Shown here: positions 39,807 through 53,090 of the stretch, piece after piece
Layout: each line of letters begins with the position of its first letter
How positions within the stretch are numbered: position 1 is the stretch's first letter
Assembly: GCA_038501785.1 (NCBI GenBank)
Contig: JBAMJR010000040.1
Location: forward strand, 4,871,001-4,935,000
DNA length: 64,000 bases
Source: Myoxocephalus aenaeus
Taxonomy: Eukaryota; Chordata; Actinopteri; Perciformes; Cottidae
Direction: 5' to 3'
The notes under the pieces: model-generated
What the model saw: only the letters and a program-made list of their open reading frames with translations
What the model was told of the DNA's origin: nothing
The model's database searches: none
Translations under genes and position numbers: made by a program

Positions 39807-42339
39807 AACTGGCTCGCTGCGCCAAGAGGGAGACTCACTACCGCAACAAGCCGTCCCTGCAGTCACAAACGTGCACCTGTCGTAACGCCCGACTCCCACA
39901 TTTCCTGGTCCCATGTTCCTGCGTATCGGCACTTTTAGAAAAGACATCTGATAGGTTTCACGTCATTTTTAAGAGTGAATTTTAAGTGAATACCCCTCGT
40001 CTCATGAGCACAAACATTACAGCGTCACACCGTACATTTGTTATATTAACGTTCCTCGTCCTGTTGTGGTCACTGACAAGAACATCTAAACAGAGAAGCC
40101 ACAGCTGGATGTTAGATCTCTTTCCTCTTTCGTCTCCACTCGAGCCTCTGGCGTCACACACCTGCCGGGCTCGTAGACACGTGCACACCGTGAGCCGTTT
40201 GCTGATATCCCCTTACAGGAAGTCTCTGCTTTTGAGGCTCTTATATTTCCAATTGCTCATTGCCATTTGGAGCCACCGTTGTAGGGAATGGTAGCTTAAA
40301 AGAGTCGACCATTGATTTGGTATAATACTTCCATTAAAGTGTGTAGGATTCAGGGAAATCTATTAGCAGAAACTAATTTCCACAAGCTATCTGATGCACT
40401 ATCTGTACATTTTATTGCAACATTTAAAAAAAAATGTACTTCAGCGTTGTAATTTAATAAAAGATTTAGATCCCAGTTAAAGCCAGGATACAACCAGTGT
40501 AATAGCATTAAATATGTAATCAGTCACACAGGTGGAGCAGCTGATACTCAGAAACACTCCTCTCTTTGTAGAAGCAGCAGTGAGATGAGAGGAGGATGAG
40601 GTTTTGGTTACAAGAAGGAAACTTTCCTCTTCAGCATCCTAAAGCTTTTTGACAACATTGAGTGCACCTTTTACTCTCGGCGTCACACATTGCCCTCCGT
40701 TTACATTTCTCTTTTCTTCTTTTCTGCTTGTGAATAACTTTTATCGAAGGAGGGAAGTAGCACTTTGCCAAATGGATGATGCTGAATTTCCAGAACAGTA
40801 TGATCATTATTTATTTTCCTGCTTATTGCCTACTGACAATCTTGATAGGACAGTTTTATATATACCCCCTCTAGTCCAGGGAGGGAGACAAAGTAGTTTA
40901 ACTTAACAGAATTACTTCAATGAACAAAAACACACACAGGAGATGAGCGTGTTGTAGACAGTAGACTTTCTGTAGCACCTGTTTTACTTCAACTTGATTT
41001 CTGCTGAATTTGACGTCTCTTTAAACTGATTTGAACAATTCGCTATATTTATATGCAATGCTATGTTTGTACTACTTCTATTGTACTCCACAGTGGTATG
41101 ACGATGTTGATTGTGATGTATCTGTGATTCATCCACAGCCAAAAAGAAGGTTTTTTTAAAACATTATTTCGCAGGTTGTATTATTAGTAGGCTACAACTT
41201 CAATGTAGTTGATTCATAAGAGAATATATTTGGTTTCAACGACCAATCCATCACACAGGCTTTAATATGCTTCTGTATTGAGTGGATGTTTCCCCCTGTT
41301 TTTGAAGTGCATACTTGTCAGTATTTTCTGAATAATTATGACAACAAATGGCTATTTGTGTCTGTATTTGTTTAAATAAAGCTACATGAAGCTGGATGTT
41401 GCAGACGTGGTTTCACTTGACAGAAGGTTTTATGATACTTTGACATCTTTTTCAAATCTCTCTCTCCAGCAGCTCACGCGTCCATATGAATCCCAACACT
41501 TTGCAACATTAATTCCACATTCACAAAGTTGACAGAGCGCTCCACTTTTATTTACATGATCGTACATACATCTGCAGTATTACAGCCCTTTAGCGTCTTT
41601 GGTTGTTGTTTTTTGGCCTGCCCCCTGCAAAATCATATACGCATGAATTGACACTTGCAATATATTAACTTAAAACAATCAAATATTTTGTTTTTACAAT
41701 TTCAGCACCCTACAAAAAAAAGAATAATATCACTCAACTATTAATGCAATTGTTCATTCCATGATGTGTGCTGCGAGTCCCACTGAAGTCCACCGCTTCA
41801 GAGGAACACCTGGATGTAACGAGTCCAGTCACTATTGTAAGTCGCTTTGGATAAAAGCGTCAGCTAAATGACATGTAATGTAATGTAATGTCTCATTCAT
41901 GCCTGCACAAACACGCACAACACCTTTTACAACCACGTCTCGACAGCAACATGGGACCTCAGACTGAGAGGACAGTGATGAATAGTACAAACCTGAAATG
42001 GCACCGAGAATCAGAAATGGGATGCGTGCGCACACTGTCGAGGAGTTGCGCGGTAGTGGTTTCACATCATGGAAAAACAATATTTTAAGTAGTGGAGATG
42101 AAAACCCAACCTGTTCAGAGGAGTGTACAGCCTTATGAATTGGACACAGAAACACATCTATATATTGTATCATCGCTGTTGCTTCCCTTAGATACAGGAC
42201 TCGGTATATTTATACAGATGCGTAAAGATCATCATGTATGATCACATGTCTCCTGTGCGTTGTGCATCAGCTGTGGTGATTAATTTCAGTTTATAGAGGT
42301 CAGCTCACACCGCCAGTGCATCCTCCACGTTACCAGTCC
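39807..42339. other. Intergenic, CEP104 and B3GNT7-like 3' sides
   Basis: Convergent space. Plus-strand AATAAA signals at 40456-40461 and 41375-41380 could end CEP104. TTTATT at 41547-41552 is a minus-strand AATAAA that could end the B3GNT7-like transcript. A short repeat tail is at 41837-41892. No further gene seen. Confidence 0.5.
41837..41892 (+). repeat. Fish repeat tail ending in (ATGTA)n
   Basis: GTAAGTCGCTTTGGATAAAA, then GCGTCAGCTAAATGACATG and TAATGTAATGTAATGT. Same motif as the minus-strand copy at 27801-27848; the body upstream is too diverged to classify. Confidence 0.75.
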
Positions 42340-43575
42340 TCACATGGACGTCCTTTGGGCGCAGACCAGCGCGTCGCTGTGCACCACGCGCCACATCCCG
42401 AGCAGCTCCTGCGCGCTGAGTTTGTGCACCACGATGAGGTTCTTGTAAAAGCAGGGCTCGCTGTTCATGGGGCTCACCTTGCGACGGGTGATGCCGAAGG
42501 TCCTGAAGCCCGGGTGTATCTCCGGGGCCAGGCGGAGCTTCTGCAGGCACATCCCCAAAAACACATCGTCGATGGGGTACAACTCCAGGTCCTCCGAGAC
42601 CACGAAGAGCCTCCGGGCCAGCTGGGAGGACATCAGGAACCCGCCGCCTCCGGCGTACGGGGGATATGGCTTATCGTACAGCTCTTTGGGGATGTAGTAC
42701 TTGCTCTGCCGGTTCCGGATCGGGATCGCCTTGGAGATGGTGTCCCCAACGAACAAGTCGGCGTCCTTGCGCTCCTCCACCTTGAAGCCGATGAGCTGCA
42801 GCAGGTTGTGCGTGTTCACGAACACGTCGTCGTCTCCCTTGAATATGAACTGCACGCCGGAGCAGTAGATGTCGAACCACTTGAGGAAGTTGACCTCCTT
42901 CAGTGTCAGGTTGAAGAAGGTGTCCATGAAGTCCCACTGCAGGATGTCCCCGTAGACCATGTCCTCGTACTCGATCAGCTTCTGGAGGTTCTTGGTGTCC
43001 TTGCCGGTCGTCGGGCTCCCCAACAGAAACAGCGTCTTGATCCTCTTCCCATCCACCGTGTGCTCTCGGCCCCAGGTTTGGCGCACCGCCTCCCGCCGGT
43101 CGTGCTGCTCGATAACGGACTTGACCACCATGAGGAGGTGCACCCCTCCGTCCGCGCATTTCTCCGGGTGGTTGAGGAGCATGGGGAAGTAGCGGCAGTG
43201 TCTGTGCAGGACGAACTGGTGGAACCTCGGGTCCAAGCGCCGGAACCAATCCTTGGTCCTCACCGACGCGTCCTCGCTGCAGTTGAGCACCTGCGCGTCC
43301 CAGGAAGCCGGAGTCCCGTTGGAGACCCGCTGCGCACCCGGCTCGAAACCAACCACTGTCGAGTCCGAACTCCCCAAACTGTTTTTCGCGGCTCCCTTCT
43401 TGAGGGGGAAACACTTGGAGCCGCACCAGCTGGCCTCCCTCGCATGCTTGGCTCCCACCCCGTCCCTCTCTGCCAGTTTCAGCTTGTGGATCATGAGAAA
43501 CGAGGCGAAGACGAGAGACAGACTCAGCAGGGGCTTCAGCAGACCGACCCGCTTTCTCCGGGGGAAGTGATCCAT
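42340..43575 (-). CDS. b3gnt7: B3GNT7-like beta-1,3-N-acetylglucosaminyltransferase
   Basis: A single open exon of 411 aa. The start chosen is the ATG at 43575 ([15 protein letters not shown]) because it has G at +4 and puts a type II signal anchor at residues 11-30; the frame upstream to 43596 has no ATG. The GT31 domain spans about 135-400: [35 protein letters not shown], the metal-binding [10 protein letters not shown] (DDD at 248-250), [13 protein letters not shown] and [14 protein letters not shown]. Possible N-glycosylation sites are NGT 86, NCS 98 and NLT 222. The enzyme adds GlcNAc beta-1,3 to galactose in the Golgi, for polylactosamine or keratan sulfate extension. [14 protein letters not shown] and the C-terminal [14 protein letters not shown] fit B3GNT7 better than B3GNT2, but a B3GNT7 paralogue is possible. 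GC-rich, unlike its flanks. Confidence 0.9.
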   Translation of the reverse strand: MDHFPRRKRVGLLKPLLSLSLVFASFLMIHKLKLAERDGVGAKHAREASWCGSKCFPLKKGAAKNSLGSSDSTVVGFEPGAQRVSNGTPASWDAQVLNCSEDASVRTKDWFRRLDPRFHQFVLHRHCRYFPMLLNHPEKCADGGVHLLMVVKSVIEQHDRREAVRQTWGREHTVDGKRIKTLFLLGSPTTGKDTKNLQKLIEYEDMVYGDILQWDFMDTFFNLTLKEVNFLKWFDIYCSGVQFIFKGDDDVFVNTHNLLQLIGFKVEERKDADLFVGDTISKAIPIRNRQSKYYIPKELYDKPYPPYAGGGGFLMSSQLARRLFVVSEDLELYPIDDVFLGMCLQKLRLAPEIHPGFRTFGITRRKVSPMNSEPCFYKNLIVVHKLSAQELLGMWRVVHSDALVCAQRTSM

Positions 43576-44280
43576 GGCTCTCAGCGCGGCGCCCACAGAC
43601 CCTCAGATGCGGGACCTTCTGCCTTCATAGTGTGTCAACGCGTTTCGTCCGAGTGGAGTCCATCAGCGCACGGCCCTGCTCATTTGGACACCAGAGGTCG
43701 CGTCCTCGGGCACGCGAGCGCGCTGACGCAGAAGTGGCCCCGGGGCCCCTGTTGCCCATGACGGCGCGCGGTGGAGTCAACAAGCATCGCCTCTCAGTGC
43801 GGGAAGGGATGCGGGAAACACAACATGTCCTCGGGCTTCTGCTCTGCCTCCTGTCTCGGAATGACTGGAGACCTGCTGCAAGTCAGCCTCCCCTCTCCCT
43901 CTCCCTCTCCCTCTCCTCCCCCAAGCACCTCCTCCCCCAAATGACCGGCACTGATCTGGGACCAGCAGGTTTCCCGTTTCTCACACACAACAGGTGTTCA
44001 CCGCGTCAGAACGGTGCCGCGACCATCACACTAGCATTGTTCTATCGAGCTGGCCACTGCTTTCGAATAATAGGACGAGATGATGAGACATTGTGATGAT
44101 CAAAAGTAAAATACACCATGGGTTACTTACTTAGTAAATGGAAACAATTATGCGATTTCAACATTTCAGCCATATGTCCATTTTCCTCAGCATTGATCAC
44201 AGCATCCATAAAGTAGCCATGCGATGATGTTTGGATCATTGTTTGTTTTGTATAAGCTTAAAGCCATATCATCTTTCTGG

Positions 44281-44444
44281 ACTCTCATAATTATGACTTT
44301 CTATCTTATAATTATTACTTTCTATCTCATAATTTCGACTTTCAATCTAATAGTTTTGATTTTCTATCTCATAATTTAGACTTTCTATCTCATAATTTAG
44401 AATTTCTATCTTATAATTATTACTTCCTATCTCATAATTATGAC
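44281..44444. repeat. 21-bp minisatellite, about 8 units
   Basis: Units resembling TTTCTATCTCATAATTATGA plus one base, with the phase kept exactly from 44298 in steps of 21; the first unit is partial. Confidence 0.9.
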
Positions 44445-45938
44445 GTTTTACCATGGGAATATTTGTATTATTACAGCTACATTTTCATCTTATTTTTTTC
44501 TTTTACTGGCTGAAATGGGCTTCCATAGTTTGAACACCCTCTCTGAATATATAAAAAAAGTATTCTTTCACCTTATTTTGTTAACAGGTCATGCTCTAAA
44601 CTTTTTTTCCCCTAAAGTATGTGTTTAGCTATTTCATCTCAGTATGATATTAGAAATGCTGCAGCATATTGTTGTGCTCTGATTTCCTTGTTGAAGCTAA
44701 CAGGAACCACAGAATGTTTATCACAAAGATAGTAAACATCCACAAGCAATGGCATCAAAAACAAAAGTGATATATTTTGGTGTTATCATTGGATACTTTT
44801 CATACATTTGGTTTATTTAACTGGCAAACAGTGGCACAACAGTGTTTGAAGCCACTTCTCAGATACATAAAGAATATTCTGTTCCTCGACAGCACAAGCT
44901 GTTACATCTAAATACGTCTCACTGTGAGGAGGTGGAATTATAAAGAGTCTAGCACCCTCTTGTGGACTATTCATGGAATAACGTTTTGTTAACGCCCTCT
45001 GCTCCCATTTTGTCACCTCACACGACCCAGTTAAACCAGACCCTCGGATCAGGTTTGAACTAAAACCGCACACTTTTACACAAACGCTTAACAACAAAAC
45101 TGTAAACCCTTCGTCATTGCATGCAGGTAATTGTGCACAGTGGAAAAAGTAACCCGGATCCCCTGCACCGAGCTGAGAAGTGAGAACATTATACACTGTT
45201 CTATGTAAAACAAAAATAGTTTTTTTTATAAAAATAAGAAATAAGAAAGAAACACATTTACAAAGGGAAGCACTGAGGATGAACACAATGTCCCATTTAG
45301 CATGTTATAATTAAGTAACAGGGACATTAGGGATTATTTAATAAAATGTTGTATGAAAGAAGAATCCCAGAGAGCTCTAGGAAGTGCTCATTATTCTGAT
45401 AAGGAAACATGGGAAGGATCCCAGTCAGCCAACAAACTAGGCATTTTTTCTTCTTCTTGATGTAACATGTCTGTAAATTGATGGAAGGGCCACTAAGGGT
45501 CCAATGCTGTCTGGAGGATGACATAAGGAAAGCTCGAGTAAACAATGAGACAGTGGCAGCAGTGTATTTTAATTTTGTTTAATGATGGGCTGATGATCAA
45601 ATTATACACATAATGAACGAGGGAAAGTTTTCATAACTGGGTTATGGACTTTCTGAGCAGATGATCCATCCAGGTCGAAATAGGGTCAGAACTTTCAAGC
45701 AAATGTAAAAGGCTCTGTGGGGAAAAAGAGAGTATAGAAATGTGGATCATATAGTTGAGATTAGAATAATAATTGTGTTCATTGTTGATTGTTGCAGAGC
45801 ATGTGCTTGTTGATCGCAGGAAACATGTGGACTACAAAGGACACGATGGAAGAAATGAACAGAATTGGGTCAACAGGAGTAAAGAAGAGCACACTGGAGT
45901 GTGGTGGACAAATCGGACGCTGTAGGACTCATGTACCT

Positions 45939-45952
45939 CCAGCAGGTGGCAG
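45939..45952 (+). promoter_or_regulatory. CTCF-consensus site, forward
   Basis: CCAGCAGGTGGCAG matches the core CTCF motif CCASYAGRKGGCAS at every position. It lies about 200 bp before the C1orf174 first exon. Confidence 0.55.
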
Positions 45953-46110
45953 TAGTGCAACATTAAGGACGCGAGCTGCAGTTAAAACCCAAAGAAGAAG
46001 TACACCGTTTTTTTTCTCCTTCTTCTGAAGACGCCATATATCATCCATACCATCACATGCCGTAGTTTGTTGCTGAGCCGAGCCTTTTGGTTTGCAGCGC
46101 AATACCAAAG

Positions 46111-47455
46111 TACAGAGTCGAAATTTATTATCGGAGTCGCTGAAAGGCAAAGTGTGCGCGAGGAAGGCGTTGAGGTAAGTTAGTTACGTAACGGCAGGTT
46201 GATTTAAGGCTCCAGTGGTGTTTGTGGTTACAGTGACAGACGAGGGGAAACTGAGCCAATCACGAGAGATAACTGAGGTTTCCGATCATTTATCTCGACT
46301 TGTTCGCTCACTTAGAAGCTAATGAGGCCAGCGAGAAGGCCGTGGGGTGACGTTCACGGAGCCGCTGCCTGTCGGCTAACTACCGCCGTGACGGCTTATT
46401 GACAAACCGTGCGCGTGGACCCAAAAGCTCAATCGTGTCACTGGTCAAGTGACACTATTGTATTTGTTTCACTGTTAAGGTAGGTTACGTGGAACTTATT
46501 TTTTCTTTCATGAACTTCACATCCGCCAGTACTTCGTCTCGCCTGATGGGCGGCTAGCTGATTTTAAAAGCGACTAAACCCCGGAGTTTACCGGAGGTCT
46601 TGACTCACGGGGTCACGGATGACGACACCATGTAGGGGGAGGAGCTTGTCCAGCGGCGGACACGGGGGCGTGGTCAGGGGTTCAAAGTGCTCAGGTGACT
46701 TTACAGAGCCGGGCTGGGGTCCAGAAGTGAATGCACACTTTAAATGGTCCTGTGTCTTTTAGCATTGTGTGAGCTGGATGACTTTCATTTGCCACTCAAC
46801 ACGTGTAAAGTTAGCGTTTGGATATGGACGTGAGGAGTTGGGGCCACGACACGTCGCAAATGCAGTCTTGTCTGCTGAAAAGACCCCACAGGTTAAAATC
46901 AGAACAGGATCAAATCCAAGCGCTTTAAAGTTCCTACCCAGACATGAATGTTTCGCATTTGAAACACATTCTCAGAAATTCATGAATCAGTGATCAATCT
47001 TAAACCAGCATGTCTATCCCACAAAGTAAAACAGATTGTGACTGACTTTGTGTTTCCAAGGCCCCTTCCTTTAGCACAGGGTGACTAAAACCTGCCGTAA
47101 CACAGTCAATATGACAAACTCCAACGCTGTGACAGTGATGATCGGGGGCGGCCATTTTAAATGCACACACAGAGACATTTTTTTTTTTTTGCAGTAAAAT
47201 ACTTCCAACATCTTGTTCTTTTAAAGCTGGCTCGCCTATATTAAAAAAGAGCCCAATGAATGGATGCTAACTCACTCTTTTACAGGGCTGCGTTTTGGGA
47301 AGTTGCTTGTGATTATCGCTGAAGCTAGGGGAAGCTTGTTGCATTGAGTCAAATAGTCTCCCATAAAAGCAACCCTTTTTTCCCCCCATGAACTGGACGC
47401 TATGATTGAGTATTACCACACGGGATGAAACAAACCACATTATGCTGCTTTGCAG
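46111..47455 (+). promoter_or_regulatory. C1orf174 promoter, noncoding exon 1 and intron 1
   Basis: A GTAAGT donor after 46174 (GCGTTGAG|GTAAGT) fits an untranslated first exon. The acceptor TTTGCAG at 47449-47455 directly abuts the ATG. A short upstream ATG at about 46056 is closed by TAG after two codons. The intron shows only scattered CpG-rich sequence and a T-run. Confidence 0.5.
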
Positions 47456-49129
47456 ATGCCTGGTCAACTTGGCGGCTTGAAGCCCAGAAAGAGGAAGAGC
47501 AGCTCCACAAAGGTTTGTGTTGACCATAAAAACGGGAGAGAACTGCCTGTATGAAGAGCAAAGATCTTAAAGTCAAATAATGTCTTCAAACAACTTCACC
47601 ATGTTTGATTTCACAACTGCATCTGAGAACTGTACTTGACACGCGCACTGGGCTCGCTATACAGTGCGTCTTTGCGTCCTTAGCCGATGGACGTTGTATA
47701 AGGAAATTGATCACGGTATTACCTTTTAACGCCGTCCTAACCCTGACCTTTCACCCTCTCGCAGGCTTCTACGACAAGAAGGGGATGTATGAAAAGTCCC
47801 AAGAAAGAGATGCAGCCGGCAGCGGAGAGCAGCTCGGTCGTCGGTGGCTGCGGTAAAGCGGACGTTCCTCCGGAGAGACTCTCTCGCATCAGCTGCGAAT
47901 GCCACCAGCTCGCGGGCCGGAGGAGGTGCTCGGCGTCGCCGCAACTCGAAGGGCGGGAGGGCAAAGAGAACGAGCTGAGGGAGCGGCTGGACGAGCTGGA
48001 CGGCTGCGGAGGGAACGGCGGCCGCGACAAACGGGAGTCTGAGGACATGGATTGCGGAGAACCCAGCAAAGACATCTTCCTGGACGACGACAGCAATCAG
48101 ATTCTTCCCGTGGAGCAGTTCTTTGGAAACTTGGACGCTGTGCAGGTGAGGCTTTTTTCTTTTTTTGCCACTCGGACAATCTCTGACTCGTGTCGGAGGA
48201 TGTTAAGGAGTTGGTAAGATGGATAAAGCAGCACTGCCTTGGGGGGGTAACTTGTGTTACATCACGTGACTTTGTGTTAAGAACTATGTTCTACCTGCGA
48301 TATTTTTCGGGCTAACTCTTAACTGTTGCACATTTCAGGATTTATTGTGTAAATAAACTGCAAAACATTGTCCGTGAAGGTTCAGAAAGGGAGACGTTGA
48401 GTGCATATTGTGACTCACCCATGTAATAACCAGGTATGTCCTGTGGGAAGGGCAAGACAATTGTATCATACAATGAATCACTATTCAACCTGTCTTGCAT
48501 CTTTACTAGCTTTAGAGGATGTAGATTGGTGTAAGTAAGATTGATTGAGCTGTAGAAGTAAAGTCAAAGCGATTCCCCAAAGACAAACTCGAAAGAAAAG
48601 GTGCTCAATTGTTCTCAATTCTTGGCCTTTGGTTGTCGTCGGTGGAAACAATTTTTTTTTAACACAAGAAATAGGGACATAAAACCACAAAACATGCACC
48701 GCAAAATACATATATATATTTGTTGCATAGGTGATATTTAAATATATGCATATAAATCACAAACAAATATGCAAATAGTTTAACTGACAACCAGATGAAG
48801 AAGAAGTGAAATTTTGGGAGAAGTCCCTCGTCTTTGAGCTAGATGGGGAAAAGACATAAACATGACATGTATACATTTTCATCGTTAAGCTGACGTATGT
48901 TGCAGCACAGCATTTGATTGTTGCTTGGGTGAAGATTTGTCCCCCTGTTGGAATGAATTACAAAAAAAAATCCACGTCTATCCCACAGGACTTCCCTCAG
49001 AGGTCGTCGGGGACGTCTGCCCGCGTTCAAAGGGAGCACAGGAGACGACATTACTACGCGCCAGAGGACAGCGACGAAGAGGAGGCGGGCCTCAGCAGAA
49101 TGAAGAGCGGCGACAGAGGGGACGCTTAG
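47456..49129 (+). CDS. C1orf174 homologue (UPF0688 family)
   Basis: Three coding exons, 47456-47512, 47765-48145 and 48989-49129, all phase 0, giving 192 aa. The start MPGQLGGLKPRKRKSSS is the first codon of its exon. Residues 1-120 are low-complexity, basic then acidic. The conserved core is KDIFLDDDSNQILPVEQFFG followed by NLDAVQDFPQ, matching the FLDDDSNQ...FFGN signature of C1orf174. The tail, HRRRHYYAPEDSDEEEA, keeps the basic-then-acidic pattern. No enzymatic domain is known; the human protein is nuclear. Converges with DFFB, as the same pair does in human 1p36.3. Confidence 0.9.
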
Positions 49130-50520
49130 CGAAAAGTAGCTGCACCGATGACTGCTATGGGCTCAAAAGTCTCGTCCTGTGGAGGCACATGAAACGCTCA
49201 GCACTTACGACAGAGCAGCCAAATTAAACCACCGCCCTTTTTAAAAATCGTAACGCTTTCGCGCCCAAAGCTTGCGAGCGTGAGAGAGACAATGCTTGTG
49301 ATTCGTCGGGGGATGAAGTCGCCCGCTAGGATGCGAGTAATGGAGGCATGAACTGTTTGCTGGAGCCGAGTCCGCGGCCGGCCGGCCATCTTTTACAAGT
49401 CGCCGCCGTCCTCGTCGTACGAGTGTGTTGTGTTTTGAACCTGCGTCCAGCACCCGCCACGTGCTGAGGAGACTCGTCACGGAGCTCGTTCACGAGTTCC
49501 ACCGGTTTTTCTGACTTTGTTCGTGGCCTAAAAGCAAGTTCTCGGCGGTGAACTTGGAAATGTACAGTTGTTGACTCGACGAGGAGCTTCCAAACGCACA
49601 AAAATGCCAAATTGTTTTCAATCCGTACCACTTCGCTCGATACCCAAATATATCTTCTTATTTCATTTGCTACTCTTTTAAACACGGCTGCAGCACTGGG
49701 ATTAATATAATATAGCCACCACCTGTGGGGACACGGACAATAGTGCCTGTTTTGTTATTTATTGCTGAATATATTCTTAACGGGGGTTTTGGCAGCACTT
49801 TATTTAGATAAATCAGGCTACATAACATATGGCTTCATACTTTGAGTGCAAGTTTGCCGTTTGAGATTTGCCTTGAGAAATGCCAAACAGTACTGGATTT
49901 AAACGACAAAATGTATAGAAATCTACAAATTCTAAGCTGTGTATATGTGGTGAGGAAGCAGTGTCAGAGAGCAAGTCCATATGGAGAGCTTTTTAATATC
50001 AAATTCAGTGTTTTGAGATGAATGTTCATTGTTCACCAAGTGTCTAATATTCATCCTCAACACAGCTTTTCACCAGTTCATTTGTTTGGACACACACTCC
50101 CTGATAAACACTCCCTGATAAATTCCTGATTGATTCACATTCGCAAACACAATTCTATACAAAAAACATGGACTAAAAAGGTCTTCAGCATTTAAGTAAA
50201 GTGATGATTACTTAAACCCGACTTCAACTAAATGTTATCTGACGTTGAGGTAATTGCACTAGTGCGGTTCACTCCTATGCAACTTTTCTGACTGAGTGAA
50301 CGCTGCATTGTAATCTATTCATGCATTTTTACATCACCGTGCCAACAAAGACGAAAATAAATGTTTTTCATGATTTCCTGGTTTGTCTACGTGTATTTGC
50401 ATTGGTCCAACAAAGCACCGCAGGCTTCACTGGTTCACAAAGCAGAGTTGAAAAATAAATAAAATCCAGCGAGGTAAAAAAAGGCGAGGTCACCTCGCTG
50501 CGCTGCTCTAATGAAAGTAT
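49130..50520. other. C1orf174 3' UTR and convergent intergenic space
   Basis: AATAAA at 50356-50361 is the best C1orf174 poly(A) signal, implying a roughly 1.2-kb 3' UTR. Minus-strand AATAAA complements such as 49799-49804 could serve DFFB, so the two 3' UTRs may overlap. No further gene. Confidence 0.45.
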
Positions 50521-53019
50521 TCACACCAAGCGCCTCTTCTTGCCTTGGACCTTGGGTTGTGCTTTGCTCTTGTTAAAGATCTCGGCGGCGTCGCACAGCA
50601 GGTGGTGCGCTCCTTTCTTGTGGCACACGATGTGGACCAGCTTCAGGTTCTCCCTGGTGAACAGCAGGCGGTAGAAGTAGACCAGGTTCACGTCGGCGCT
50701 CTTGTGACTCTGCAGAGCGTCCAGCAGGGCGGGGATGATCGTCCTCTTCTTCTCAATCCTGGACACACACAGAAGAAATGGACATCAGCAGGAGTCTTGT
50801 TTTCTCATGTCACTGTTAGCTGTTGTGTCAGATCTCTCACGGAGGCCAGAGGTCGTATCCGTGGTGTCAGACAACTCTATTAAATATATGAACTAACGTT
50901 TTCTTTTTTATATGCCAGCAATACCAGGCCTATAACTTGCCTTATTCTTTTGACAGTGAAATGTTATATAGTCTGACCTGTGGTCCAGATTCCACGTGCT
51001 GAAGACTATTCTGCTCTCTCTGCTGCCGTAGGGGTTGATGGAGTGGAGGGACGGGCACACTTCCTGCTCAAAGGATCCCTGAGGAGGCGACAGAAGAATA
51101 GGTGGCGTAAACAACGCAGTCAAAATCAGGTCCAGTTCGTTTTAAAGCTGGGTGGTTGACTCCTGTAATACCTGGCAGGTGAACCACCCGGCTCGAGTAC
51201 AGAGGCGATCTGCTTCTTTCTCCGTCCTGTCGAAGTAGCGGCCGTTGTGCCTCGCCGTCTTCAGCATTTCCCCCAGGCGTTTGGAGGTTTTCAGAACCTC
51301 CGCCCTGACCGTTGCCTTCTCTACGGTCTTGGCGGCAGCATCCACCTGACGACGGAGACGCGGAGCCAGACGTTTAGATGTGTAGGCCAGCCGCCTTCAG
51401 CTTCATGAACGGAATGGAGCTTTTTTTTATTTTTTACCTCCTTTATGTAGCCTCGTATCCTGCTCTCGCAGTTGTACTTCATGTAGGCGGACTTTGTCTT
51501 GAATCGTGCATCGACGCCTGAAATCAAACCCTCGCTTAACGGCAAACTCAAACGCAGATGAAATTGGAGATCTGAAACCGAATGTCTCAATGGAAAAGAA
51601 ATGCCTGGTTAAACAAACTTTGTGTTTCTAAAGCGCCTCGCCGCAGTACGGCAAATACAAAACAAAGAAAGTAAAGTGTGTCCTGGGTCTCCATTGGACT
51701 CTGTACCTTCGAACCAGCCTTCGTCCTCCTCTCTGCGCTCCAGCTCGGATGTGTCCTCCAGGTTGAGCAGCAGGTCGGTCAGGATTTTACGCCTTTTTTG
51801 AGACCGCTCGTCGGAGAGGAGCCCTTTTGCCGCTTCAACAAGGCCGCCGGCGTGTCGGTCTGTGTTCAGCAGCTGGCCGATGTCGCACACAACTGGAGTT
51901 GGAACCACACAGGAAGTTGATAGAGGATCAGACATCCTGCTACTTCTAAACGTACAGTTTGTCCGGTCAAGAGGACACGTGCATGTACACTTGAAGCATT
52001 TGTTTTGATTTAATATTTTCTTTTTTTTTCCTATAATGGTGTCCGTGGATGATTCTCGTACCTCCACTCCATGTCTGACCTCTGCAGAGAAGAACAAGTT
52101 CAGTGTTGTCCGGCAGAGTTTGGTAGAACTCCTCTGTAACTTCGGTCCCATCCGCATACAAACAGAGGTGCGCACCAGAAGATGGCAACTGGAAATGACA
52201 AATGTACACGAACGTACAATGGTAATATTTCAAGATGTGTTCTCTGCTTTTCTCCCAAAAAGGATTATTTTATAGGGGGACTTTATTCTAACTGATGTGT
52301 GAGTAGGACAAAGCCTCGCAAAATTCTGAGCCAAAAAATCTCACTATGACCACTGCAAATACTGTGATAAGGACAAAAAAACAGTTGGAGATGGCTTTGG
52401 CTGGTCGACTCCATTCTTGTGACGGACTTATTTTATTTATTTTTTACAGAATGTGCAGACAATCTGAAGAAAGGATGAAATGTTCACTTGCATCACAGCT
52501 ATCTGTGGCCTGAATACATGCATCTCTTGTGCAGGAGGGCAGGTGGTGTCTCCTTTGAATGAAGATCAGCTGTTTCGGATACTATCTCTGGAACACACGT
52601 GGTCTTGTGTAACATTTCATTTGAAGGGAACATGTTTTAAATGTTCTTTGCTGTAAAACAAAACAAAAAAGTTTTATTTACTTCACTTGTTTTTTGCACG
52701 CTGGTCTCATGTCTACCCGCCTCTCCGCGCTTCTGTGATGCAAAATGTCCCCCGTGCGTATAAATAAAGCAGCATCTTCTCCTACATGCAGATAACTTTT
52801 ATTTCCGTTTTTCTTTTCGAAACAAAAACCCCCCCTCGCTATAGAGAAAGCGGAACTGGCGCTCTAGGGGCAGCTGTTAAAAACAAACGAGCTCACCTGT
52901 AAGAGCTTGCAGCCTTTTTTAAGCAATTCGTTCAAGTCTTTCGCCGCGACTCCATACTTCCTGTTTTCCCTGCAACTCCTAATTTTCACGGGTTTATTTT
53001 TCCCGAAGAGTCCAAACAT
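50521..53019 (-). CDS. dffb: DFFB, caspase-activated DNase (CAD, DFF40)
   Basis: Seven exons on the minus strand: 53019-52897, 52188-52062, 51892-51707, 51517-51438, 51345-51172, 51078-50978 and 50758-50521. All keep frame, giving 342 aa (human 338). Residues 1-82 are the CIDE-N domain (LCLYADGTEVTEEFYQTLPD). The DNase domain follows: GWFEGVDARFKTKSAYMKYN, CESRIRGYIKE, RLCTRAGWFTCQ and INPYGSRESRIVFSTWNLDH. Catalytic positions are visible: D262-H263 in NLDH, and H306, H310, K312 and H315 in LVHIVCHKKGAH. The basic tail KAQPKVQGKKRRLV acts as nuclear localisation signal in the family. CAD, held by ICAD/DFFA until caspase-3 cleavage, cuts DNA between nucleosomes. Looks complete and functional. 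Confidence 0.95.
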
Positions 53020-53090
53020 GTCTTCAGTTTGTACCCACCGCTTCCTTCTTCGTCTTCTTGAGGCTGACTGAGCGCAGAGGCGGCGCGTTG

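Larger units (their letters stand above)
43576..46110. other. Intergenic between B3GNT7-like and C1orf174
   Basis: The B3GNT7-like 5' side is GC-rich to about 43800, followed by a CCCTCT-type pyrimidine tract (43888-43925). Then AT-rich sequence with a 21-bp minisatellite (44281-44444) and a CTCF-like site (45939-45952). No gene recognised. Confidence 0.55.

Noticed and set aside
42316..43761. A 481-codon plus-strand frame opposite the B3GNT7-like gene
   Set aside because: It is the antisense shadow of a GC-rich gene with strong GT31 motifs; its own translation is proline/histidine/valine-rich with no family signature.
44951..44968. CTCF-like site (minus strand CCACAAGAGGGTGC)
   Set aside because: Two core mismatches; weaker than the three sites reported.
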